Assembly: GCF_000611645.1 (NCBI RefSeq)
Contig: NW_014012170.1
Location: 1-13,983, forward strand
DNA length: 13,983 nucleotides
From: Monoraphidium neglectum
Taxonomy: Eukaryota > Chlorophyta > Chlorophyceae > Sphaeropleales > Selenastraceae
Reading direction: 5' to 3'
The notes under the pieces were generated by a model. That model did not search any database. It saw nothing but the letters and a program-made list of their open reading frames with translations, and was not told the origin of the DNA. Within the stretch, counting starts at the first letter, position 1. Every line of letters begins with the position of its first letter. The position numbers and the translations under genes were made by a program. This document shows positions 1 through 7,918 of this stretch, piece after piece.

Positions 1-365
1 GAGCCGAGGTATGTAGTGATCGGAGCAGCGTGGTTCTGGTAGCCTGTGTTACGCGCCCGCGCGTGGTCGACGGGGCAGGATTGAGGATGTCGTCTGGAGG
101 AGAGTTGGGGCGCCTGTGGTTGCGCCCCCAACCCCGTCCCCCATGCCCACCCCACCAGCTCACCCACACCATGTGCACACGGACGTGTTCGCACACAAAC
201 ATGAGTCTCGACGCACGCGCAAAAAGTACCCGCACTGCAAGCTTTCCACGCGTGCAAGTACAACTCACAGCATCCCTGACGATCCCGCCAGGGGTCGGGG
301 CCACCCTTTTGGGACCAATGTGAGTCAAAAACCAATCCCGTGTGTCCCTGACCTGCCCCCCTCAC
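1..365 (-). other. Start of ADC intron 9 (continues off left edge)
   Basis: The donor GTGAGG follows codon GTG-AAG at 366. I found no continuation of the decarboxylase, such as the expected Gly-rich GGG segment, on either strand in positions 1-365. The short frames here have no recognisable protein character. I see nothing else in this stretch. Confidence 0.75.
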
Positions 366-869
366 CTTCACAAGCTCAGCATACAGGAAGCTGCTCTCCC
401 TCATGACCTCCTTGACCTCCCTGATCGACGTGATCTGAGATCCCGAGTGGAAGTGCAGCAGCTGCAGGCAGTCCAGGAGCTTATCCTTGCGCAGGCGGTT
501 AACAACCGCCACGATCTCGCGGGCCTTGAGGCCAAACTTGGCCTTGTCGCCTGAGGGTATTGGACAAAGATTTGTTGGATAGTGTGGATAGTGTGGATGA
601 AGAAGCTGCAGGTGATGCGTGAGGCTTTGATCAACTCATCCAGGCACCCGCATGAGGGTGAGAGAGCAGAGACAGGGGCAACAGCTGGTCCACAAGGCGT
701 TGTCTTGAGGCGGCAGCGGGCCCCCGCGGGGCGCCCGGCGTGCGGGGGCAATGCGCACCGGAGGTGGAGCCCCAGTGGCCCCGGTGCTGCGTGGTCAGCT
801 TGGCGCGGATGCCGATGCCCGGCTTCACGCCCCTTTGAGGGTGGAGTGCGTGCGTGGTGGGGGCGTGTA

Positions 870-925
<56 letters not shown>

Positions 926-3644
926 CGCATGTGTGAGTGTGTGTCTGGGGGAAGGGAGGCGACACGAGGGCCGCGAAGCGCAAGCTGAGGCTTTCACAGG
1001 AGAGCCATCACTGGCCTCCGGGTGCAGTTGGATGCTGCCGAGGCGGCGGTGCGGCCGCTGCAGTCCTCTGCTGTGTGGCGGGCCCCGGGCAACCTGGCGA
1101 GGCGTCCAACCGTTGGTCTTGAAAATGACGGGCGCGGAACAATCCACCACAAAAGAGGCCGCCCTTGGCATTTTCTGCATTCAACCCTTGCGAAGGACCA
1201 CTGCCGGATTTCAACACGCAGGAGACGAACCCAGGGCGCCGCTCACAGGCGCGCCGATGCGTCCAGCAGCATGCCCAGCTCCGCGTACTGCTCCATGACC
1301 ACCAGCGCGTTGATGCCCAGCTCGCGGCAGTGCAGAACCTGGTTGCAGGGTCAAAGGGTTGTGTGTGTGTGCGTGTGTGCGTGCACGCGTGTGCACGTTC
1401 ATGGCGGGTGTGCATGTGTGTGTACCGTACTGCGCATTGTTTGCAACACGGCAGCGCTTGAAAACGCAGTCCGAGGGTGGAAGCAGGCATGGCGGCGCGC
1501 GGTTGCCCACTGGGGCCTGTGAAGCTGTCTCCCCATATCACTGCCTCCCAGTCAGGTCGCAAGCATATGTGGCGGGGTCGCACGCCGACAACTGATTTGC
1601 AGTATCCCAAACCCTCACTGCCCCTGTGCACCCGGCCAGCCCCAAGCGCACCATCTCCATGTACTCTGTGTCCTTGTAGCCTGCACAGAGTGGTGAGTCG
1701 TCGCAGGACAAATGGCACATTGATGCGACAGGGTGTGATTGCATGCCGAGCGACTAATCGCTGCGGTTAGTAAGAGCACGTGGTTGCAGTGGGCCAGCAA
1801 GAAGCATGTTCTTGTGATGATTATACTTTTCTGTACTTGATTGCAGGTCCACTTTGGTTGCGTACGGTAATCGGCCGAGCACGCGCCCTCGCCTGCCTCT
1901 AACCCGCTGAGGCGCCCTTGTGGAATCGAAGCCGCCAACCCCGGCGCGGCCGCGCGGCGGCGAGCCAGCCCGGCGCCCACCGTTGCATATGAGGTTGGCG
2001 CCGGGCACGTCGGCCAGGACTGACATGACCATGGCCAGCTCAGCCTTGGAGCCGACCTCCAGGCCACAGCCGTAGGGGCGGCCGTGCTCCACCATGCAGC
2101 GGATCAGGTCCCGGTCGTGGTTGCACTGCGGCGGCCGGACGTTGGCGGTCCGCGCATGCGGCTGTGAGTTGACAGGAAACTCAGCAAGGCAGGCGGCCTT
2201 GTGGGTGCAACTGGGGACTGGGAGCTTAGGGGTGATACTGGAGATTACAAACCCGTCGGGGTATGGCTCCGCCGCCTCACCTTGACGGGGAAGACGCCGC
2301 GGTAGGCGCCCTGGTACTCGAAACGCTCGATGGCCCCCAGGAACGCTTTCTGCCAGGTGGGTGTGAGTAGGCGGCCGGGCGCAGACGAGGCGTGCGGGCG
2401 TGTTTTCCAGGGGTCGAGGCCGGCGACGCTCCCCGGCAAGGGCATGGACCAGCCTGCAGCCAATCGGTCCCAGGTTGGTTGACACCCAGCAGCACTGGCC
2501 GCGTCCCAATGTGCGCAAGTGTTGCCTGCACGCCGTGGGTGCAGCGGCGCGTCCAGCCCGTGGCGCGCCGCTGCAAGCACAGGCTGTCCTCTGAGCAAAG
2601 CAGGGAGGCCCGCCGCCCATCTACGAGGCCCAGGGGCGCCGCGCTGCTCCCGCGCCGCCGCACGTTGAGGCGCTCGATCCTATCGCCGACGATGTCGAGG
2701 AAGCGCAGCAGCAGCGGCGTGCGCAGGCCGCGGGCGTGCAGCTCCTGAACCAGCCTGAAAACGTCGACCTCCCTGTCGTCCCCTGGCGGCCAACGCCGAT
2801 TTTGGGATTGGGGGTGGTGTGCAGGGGTTGAGGGCAGAAAGGCCGCAGCGCGAGGTCTGTCAGGGGGTGTGTGGACGCGAGGGCTGGCAGGGTGCGAGTC
2901 ACGGCGCCTAGTTCGCAGGCCCTGAGCAATCGGGCAACATGGCGTGCACGGGCGTGATTGAATGTAGGTGGGTCCCGCCCGAGCAACATGCGGGGTCCCC
3001 TGCCTTCTGTCCTGCGCGAACGTACGCGCCCATGCGACCAAGCGAACAGCACAGAAACACAGCGCATGTGAATCCCAGCACTGCTGCGCCGCCATGCACC
3101 CATGCACCCATACCCCCATGGGACGGACGCGCCCATGCGCCCTGCATGCCTCCCCACATGCCATGCAACGCACCTTTGGGGCGCACGACCACGTGCCCCT
3201 CCTCGTTGATGGAGAAGTACGGCGCCCCCCAGCCGCTGCAGTTGTAGAGGGCCTTTGACCGCTCCACCCCCCACTCGCTTACGCCCTCAAGAGCCTCCAC
3301 TGGGGTCATGACGCTGCCCTGCCGCCACAGCATGTGCATGGCGCCGCGCAGCACGCGCCAGTCGCGGGGCTCGTGCTCCTCGCTCGACTCCGGCGCGGGC
3401 CCTGCGAGGGGCCGTGATGTGCAAGGGGGCTCATGGTTGGGAGGACCGCGGAGGGCGGTGGATCCCTAGGCCCCGCGCGGTGGTGCGGTGATTGCAGCAC
3501 GGGGCAGGTGGGGGCGCGGGGCAGGTGGACGCCTGGACGCCTGCGCGCCGGTGAGTCAAACCAGGTGGATACGATCTGCAGCACATGGAGGTATAGGAAA
3601 TGCATCAGTGCGCTCTCACCGCGCGGGGAAGCGGCGGCAGCCAT
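366..3644 (-). CDS. Arginine decarboxylase, biosynthetic (SpeA/plant type), 5' nine exons, 3' end outside window
   Basis: PLP enzyme converting arginine to agmatine, the first step of the plant/cyanobacterial putrescine route. My exons on the minus strand: 3644-3620, 3401-3174, 2782-2664, 2349-2281, 2125-1981, 1680-1652, 1338-1247, 832-759, 550-366. Together they give 966 nt (322 codons) with every phase matching and all introns GT-AG. Visible family motifs are GWGAPYFSINEEGHVVVRP (about residues 60-80), LLLRFLDIVGDRIERLN, YRGVFPVK with the expected PLP lysine at about 147, CGLEVGSKAEL, LICNGYKDTEY, GIRAKL and LLHFHSGSQ (about 291-299). The PVK-C-N wording after the lysine resembles plant ADC more than bacterial SpeA. 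Full-length relatives have roughly 600-700 residues, so about half is here; the last intron starts at 365 and runs off the left edge. The start ATG at 3644 sits in a 25-nt exon. No convincing transit peptide is seen in the short N-terminus. The gene is divergent from the Cys-rich gene. Family call near certain; exon 6 donor less so (an in-frame alternative ends at 1619). Confidence 0.94.
875..935. repeat. Compound microsatellite (GT)21(GC)6 in ADC intron 7
   Basis: Pure (GT)21 runs 875-916 and is followed directly by (GC)6 at 917-928. Strict purine-pyrimidine alternation continues to 935. In the ADC transcript it reads as a CA repeat ending about 42 nt before the exon 8 acceptor at 833/832. 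Such alternation is the classical Z-DNA-forming sequence type. Confidence 0.95.
1361..1398. repeat. Alternating GT/GC/CA tract in ADC intron 6
   Basis: An unbroken 38-nt purine-pyrimidine alternation made of GT, GC and CA steps. It contains the palindrome-like element GTGCACGCGTGTGCAC. A looser TG-rich stretch follows to about 1432. The tract lies just upstream (in the transcript) of the exon 7 acceptor at 1339. Confidence 0.85.
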
Positions 3645-4065
3645 CGCGCAGGTTGCACAGAAAGTATTGCCCCGTCAGATCTGAGCAGGGTGAACGCGAC
3701 TCGAGATCCAGCAACATGCATAACAATTAATACCGTAAGAATGAGGGATCACAGCGCTTCTAAAACAGTGCGGTGCTTGAAATCCGTCCGAGTGACACAA
3801 GTGGACCCCAGCAGTGAGTTGATCAATCCGCTGTCTATACGATACGAGGATCCGTCTATTTGTGATGCACTACAGTACCGCAACTTTTCGAGGATCCTTG
3901 CAGTCAGCAACTGGCCTTTGGGGCACTCCAACTTGGGCTCTGCGCCAGCCCATCACGGCAAGCAATCAAAGAATTTCGTGCGGACTTTATAGTACGTTGA
4001 TAAAGTCAGGCCCGAGAATCCAGCCTCGCTCCCATCTGTGCGCCCGTCGGGCTTTGACCAACACG
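3645..4065. promoter_or_regulatory. Divergent promoter region between ADC and the Cys-rich gene
   Basis: 421 bp separate the start codons of two divergent genes, and no coding exon fits here. The stretch is visibly richer in A/T than its flanks, for example around 3720-3780 and 3840-4010. It holds an inverted repeat at 3983-4007, a TATA-like TTTATAG at 3986-3992 about 75 bp before the plus-strand ATG, and a 9-bp direct repeat CGAGGATCC at 3845-3853 and 3889-3897. Promoter function is inferred from position only. Confidence 0.6.
3983..4007. repeat. Perfect 8-bp inverted repeat with 9-bp spacer in the divergent promoter
   Basis: GACTTTAT (3983-3990) pairs exactly with ATAAAGTC (4000-4007). It ends 58 bp before the start codon of the Cys-rich gene. 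It could be a dimeric regulator site or the loop of a 5' leader. No role is shown by the sequence alone. Confidence 0.6.
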
Positions 4066-4121
4066 ATGAGGCGGGGAGCGGGGCTTGCCGGCGTGTGGGC
4101 ACGTGTTATCGCGATCGGGTG
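4066..4121 (+). other. Signal-peptide exon of the Cys-rich protein
   Basis: This 56-nt exon encodes MRRGAGLAGVWARVIAIG and two bases of the next codon. The donor follows as GTAAGT at 4122. Spliced to 4280, the sequence continues as C-LVAVARA-QVGTGKAC, giving positive n-region, hydrophobic h-region and an A-R-A cleavage site across the junction. The fit of phase, donor and signal-peptide shape is the evidence. Confidence 0.8.
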
Positions 4122-7100
4122 GTAAGTTCGTTGGTTGCCGCTGGATTTTTGTGAACAGGTGACTCCGTAAAGGGTGATGCGCGGTCAGGCGCCGGGCAGT
4201 CCAGTACTGCAGTGTCATTGGGCAGCGCCAGCAGCACCACGTCACGTGCCCACCTCTCCCTGGCTTCGCGCCCCCGCAGTCTGGTGGCCGTTGCGCGCGC
4301 CCAGGTCGGCACTGGCAAGGCGTGCACATCAAACAGCGGCTGCCTGTCCGACAACTGCGTCGGCGGTGTTTGCCGAGCGGCGCTCACCTGCACCAATGGC
4401 ATCAAGGACGGCCGCGAGACCGATATTGACTGCGGAGGCGGCGGCTGCGACTTTGCGTGCTCTGTCGGTCAGGTGATTTTCGTCAATCGCGAAAGAGATA
4501 ATTCTTGGCCGTTCACGCACTGCAAGCGGCACCCTGATTTCTACTCGGGCTCCTTGATGGATATGCAGATTCATCCTGACATCTTTGACTGGACAGCACC
4601 ACCACCCTCGTTGCGGCTGCCCACTGTTCACAGGGATGCACCACAACCTGGGACTGCCGCAGCAGCATCTGCACCAGCGGCAAGTGTATGGCAGCCGCCA
4701 CCTGCACCAACGGCATCAAGGATGGGGCCGAAGCCGACGTGGACTGCGGCGCCGCTTGCAGCGCGCTCTGTACATACGGCCTTGCCTGTGCGTCAGGCCG
4801 CGACTGCAGGAGCGGCCTCTGCAACTCAGGAAAGTGCGACCAGCCCAGCACATGCACCAACGGGGTCAAAGATGGCGTCGAGGGGGACGTGGATTGCGGC
4901 GGGCTTTGCAAGAACAAGTGCAACACCTGGAAGGCGTGCAACAACAACACCGACTGCGCCTCAGCCACCTGCAAGAGCCTCGTGTGCAGGTGCGCACACG
5001 CACGAGCGGGTCTTGGACCCGTTGGTTGCCAAGACAAACGAAGCATGGACTGCTCAGAGCGTTTTGTCATGGATTGTGCGGCAACGAACAATTGGCAACA
5101 GCTCACTGCATTTGAGGAAGCCAGCCTGCCGGCTGTGTGCAGGGCGGCCAGATTTTGTGAGCATCGGCCCGGCTGGTGCGGCATCCATGCATATGCCACT
5201 GACGTTGGTCACCCCGCCACACACTCGGACCTCTCAGGGCCGCGCCCTATTGCACGAACTTGGTGAAAGATCCCCTTGAGGTGGACGTGGACTGCGGAGC
5301 GGCAGTGTGCGAGAAGTCCTGCGCCAACGGGCAGCGGTGCAGCAGCATGTGGGACTGCGCGTCCAGGATTTGCTACGGCGGGGTGTGCGTGGCGCAGCTG
5401 CCATCCAGGTGGGTCCTAGTGCACTATGCACCGTGCTACCCGGTGAGAGTGCTGTGCTGCGCTCTGTGCGCTGATGTAGCTTTAGGAACACACAGGAGGC
5501 GACTCTGTCGGGGAGGGCGCAGAACAAGGAACTCCTTATGCCTGCATATTGGAGTGGTTGCAGGGAGCACAAGGTCTCCGCTGCCCTGATTGCGGTCACG
5601 CAGTGCAGGTGTGTCATTCCTTTGCTTTGCATCTGCCTGACAGCTCTTTCGCAATCATACCACCTCAGCTGCACTGACGGGATCAAGAATGGGAACGAGA
5701 CCGATGTTGACTGCGGCGGCAGCTGCCCCAACAAGTGCACCGACCTGAAGGGCTGCGGCACCGCTGCTGACTGTGCCAGCGGCGTGTGCAGCGGCGGCAA
5801 ATGTGCGGTGCCCACGTGCTCAGACGGCGTCATGAACGGAGCGGAGACCGACGTTGATTGCGGCGGCACCTGCCCAATCGATTGCTCTGTGGGGCAGAAG
5901 TGCGTCGCCGGGGCAGACTGCATCAGCGGCGTGTGCACATCCGGAGCTTGCGCCGCACCCAGCTGCAGCGATCGCGTGAAGAACGGAGCGGAAACGGATG
6001 TTGATTGCGGCGGCACCTGCCCTATTGATTGTTCTGTGCGGCAGAAGTGCCTCGCCGGGGCAGACTGCATCAGCGGCGTGTGCACGTCCGGAGCTTGCGC
6101 CGCACCCAGCTGCAGCGATCGCGTGAAGAACGGAGCAGAGACCGATGTCGATTGCGGGGGCAGTTGCGCCACCAAATGCGCCGACACCCGCATGTGCGTC
6201 CTGGCCTCTGACTGCACCAGCAATGTCTGCAGCGGAGGCAGGTGCGGGGGTGCCACCTGCACAGACGGCCTCAAGAATGGCAATGAGACCGACGTTGATT
6301 GCGGCGGCGGCTGCCCCAATAAGTGCGCAGACGCCTCCGGCTGCGCGGCCGGGGCTGATTGCGCCAGCGGCGTCTGCAGCGGCGGCAAGTGTGCGACGGC
6401 CAGCTGCAGCGACAGCATCAAAAACGGCGCCGAGACCGACGTTGACTGCGGCGGCAGCTGCCCGGTTGCTTGCGCGAACCTCAAGGGTTGCATTTTCAGA
6501 GCTGACTGCCAGAGCGGCGTGTGCACCAACGGCAAGTGCGCCGTGCCAAGCTGCAGCGACGGGCTGAAGAATGGAGCAGAAACCGACCTGGATTGTGGCG
6601 GCAGCTGCGCCATGAAGTGCGGCGACCTCCTAAGCTGCGCCGTCGGCAAGGACTGCCAGAGTGGCGTGTGCGTTGTGGGCCAGTGCGCGGCGCCCACGTG
6701 CAAGGACGGAGTAAAGAACGGCGACGAGACTGACGTCGACTGCGGCGGCAGCTGCCCCAACAAGTGCGCCGACCTCAGCGGCTGCGCGGCCGGCGGCGAC
6801 TGCTCCAGCGGCGTCTGCACCAGCAGCAAGTGCGCGGTGCCCAGCTGCAGCGACGGCGTGAACAACGGCGCGGAGACGGACCTTGACTGCGGAGGCAACT
6901 GCACCACCAAGTGCAACGACACGCTCGCCTGCGGCGCTGCAAGCGATTGCAAGAGCGGCATCTGCCTGGCCACGGGCACTTGCGCCGTGCCGGCCTGCGA
7001 CGACGGCGTGCAGAACGGCCCCGAGACCGACGTCGACTGCGGCGGCAGCTGCCCTGACCTGTGCGGCGACTCGGCGGGCTGCCTGGTCAAGACGGACTGC

Positions 7101-7274
7101 TACAACAGCGTGTGCGTGGGGGGCCAGTGCGCGCCGGCCAGCTGCTTCGATGGCGTGAAGAACGGGGACGAGACGGATACAGACTGCGGCGGCAACTCGT
7201 GCGCGCCGTGCATGGGCCAGCTGAGCTGCTCGAGCGACAGCGACTGCTACAGCAACCAGTGCGTGTTCTCGTGA
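4066..7274 (+). CDS. Secreted cysteine-rich tandem-repeat protein (15 units of about 49 residues)
   Basis: Not a family I can name. Exons: 4066-4121, 4280-4472, 4634-4989, 5238-5408, 5669-7274 (TGA at 7272). They give 2382 nt, 793 residues, with phases matching at every join and GT-AG introns; the first donor is the strong GTAAGT. Joining exons 1 and 2 creates a signal peptide: MRR start, hydrophobic VIAIGCLVAVA, likely cleavage after ARA at about residue 26. This supports the ATG at 4066 and secretion. The mature chain opens with half a unit (four Cys), then 15 units of the pattern C-x-D-G-x-K-N-G-x-E-T-D-V-D-C-G-G-x-C-x3-C-x5-C-x5-C-x4-C-x4-C. Each has eight Cys (seven in the last), giving more than 120 in all, so extensive disulphides are expected. 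No membrane segment or GPI signal follows the last repeat. An extracellular or cell-wall role, with possible Ca2+ binding by the conserved Asp/Asn/Glu, is inference. Confidence 0.85.
4319..7271 (+). repeat. Array of 15 Cys-rich 49-aa (147-bp) units
   Basis: Units 1-4 lie in exons 2-4 and are divergent; for example unit 4 has lost the second Gly of the DG/NG motif region, reading LVKDPLEVDVDCG. Units 5-15 are uninterrupted in exon 5 (5669-7271). Spacing is 147 bp in the best-matched copies, and several are identical over long runs. The array opens with a four-Cys half unit (from about 4319) and ends with a shortened unit, C-Y-S-N-Q-C-V-F-S. Confidence 0.93.
5845..6145 (+). repeat. Recent 147-bp tandem duplication (units 6 and 7)
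   Basis: The sequence from about 5848 recurs 147 bp later with only a few differences. For example, CATCAGCGGCGTGTGCAC occurs at 5921 and 6068. The following stretch through the next SCSDRVKNG start is also almost unchanged. The two units differ at the protein level only in a few positions (such as G/R, V/L, G/R). The event looks much younger than the rest of the array. Confidence 0.9.
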
Positions 7275-7289
7275 TCTGAGGCCTCGGGC

Positions 7290-7327
7290 CCGGCCACGCC
7301 GGGCGGCCGGCCGGCCACGCCGGGCGG
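7290..7327 (+). repeat. GC-only direct repeat just after the stop codon
   Basis: The 17-mer CCGGCCACGCCGGGCGG occurs at 7290-7306 and 7311-7327, 16 bp after the stop codon. It is rich in self-complementary GGCCGGCC steps and could fold in the 3' UTR RNA. Function is unknown. Confidence 0.8.
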
Positions 7328-7895
7328 GTGTGTGTACTGCCGGGCACCTGCGCACGTGCTTGCCGCGGCTGCAGGTTGGTGGCGCCCACAGGCACCTGGT
7401 TCTGCATTTGCTTGCTTGATAGGCTCGCTGTCGGCAGTTGATATTTCTTACGTTGGTTAGCATGCATAGTGTGCATTACCAAGGGTTGCTGCGACCTGCA
7501 TTTCGCATGGCTGGGTGGGGGGTTCTTGCTGGCATTTCTTGCGTCGTCCTGTGGAACGGCCAGGCAGGCGACAGCCTGTCCTATGGGCCAAGCCACACCT
7601 ATTGCAGAGGTGTCTAGGACTGAACAGGGCAATCCGTTGCTCTGTTGTGGCTGCGGCTCGCTGCGCCGCTGCAGTTGGGTGCGACAAAAAGCTGTCGATG
7701 AGTAACAGTCACAGTTATTGCACCCCCCAGTGTAGGCGGTGTTTTTGTTTGGCTCAGTAAGGCTCAATTGTCTGTGCATTACTGAGACACATAATCTGCA
7801 TACACTGTCGATGAGTCGATCCAGGCGTTGAATGCAGGATGCCACTGGCGATCTCACGGGCCTGATGCAGCCCGTCGATTAACCTGAGTGACTCG

Positions 7896-7914
7896 GATAT
7901 AACCTCATATAAAG
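7896..7914 (+). promoter_or_regulatory. TATA-like elements before the TPS start
   Basis: GATATAAC (about 7896-7902) and CATATAAAG (7906-7914) lie immediately before ATG 7919. The second is too close to place transcription upstream of that ATG. Either the first or neither is used, or translation begins from a different upstream exon. Weak evidence. Confidence 0.25.
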
Positions 7915-7918
7915 TCAC

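Larger units (their letters stand above)
7275..7918. other. Spacer between Cys-rich gene and TPS (3' UTR, intergenic, TPS upstream)
   Basis: No convincing gene is seen in 644 bp. It opens with a GC-rich direct repeat (7290-7327) and then becomes more A/T-rich. Two short direct repeats occur: TGTGCATTAC at 7470 and 7773, and CTGTCGATGAGT at 7692 and 7805. Close to the right end are TATA-like ATATAA (7898) and TATAAA (7908). No green-algal TGTAA polyadenylation signal was found on the plus strand here. Confidence 0.6.

Noticed and set aside
401..1298. Long frames on both strands over the GT tract
   Set aside because: Their sequence is dipeptide runs (CV, HT) from the microsatellite plus out-of-phase ADC exons. 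The ADC exon model explains the coding parts.
5234..7090. Open frame of 618 codons on the minus strand opposite the Cys-rich array
   Set aside because: It is the complement of the 147-bp repeats; its Pro/Gln/Ser-rich repeat text mirrors the sense codons. The plus frame has signal peptide, conserved Cys and splice logic, so the minus frame is a shadow.
7290..7327. GC-rich hairpin-like repeat as a bacterial-style terminator
   Set aside because: The genes are eukaryotic with introns and no T-run follows, so it is recorded only as a repeat.
7457..7760. Several frames of 60-80 codons in the spacer between the Cys-rich and TPS genes
   Set aside because: No recognisable motifs, no splice continuity and overlapping frames on both strands; they look like chance openings.
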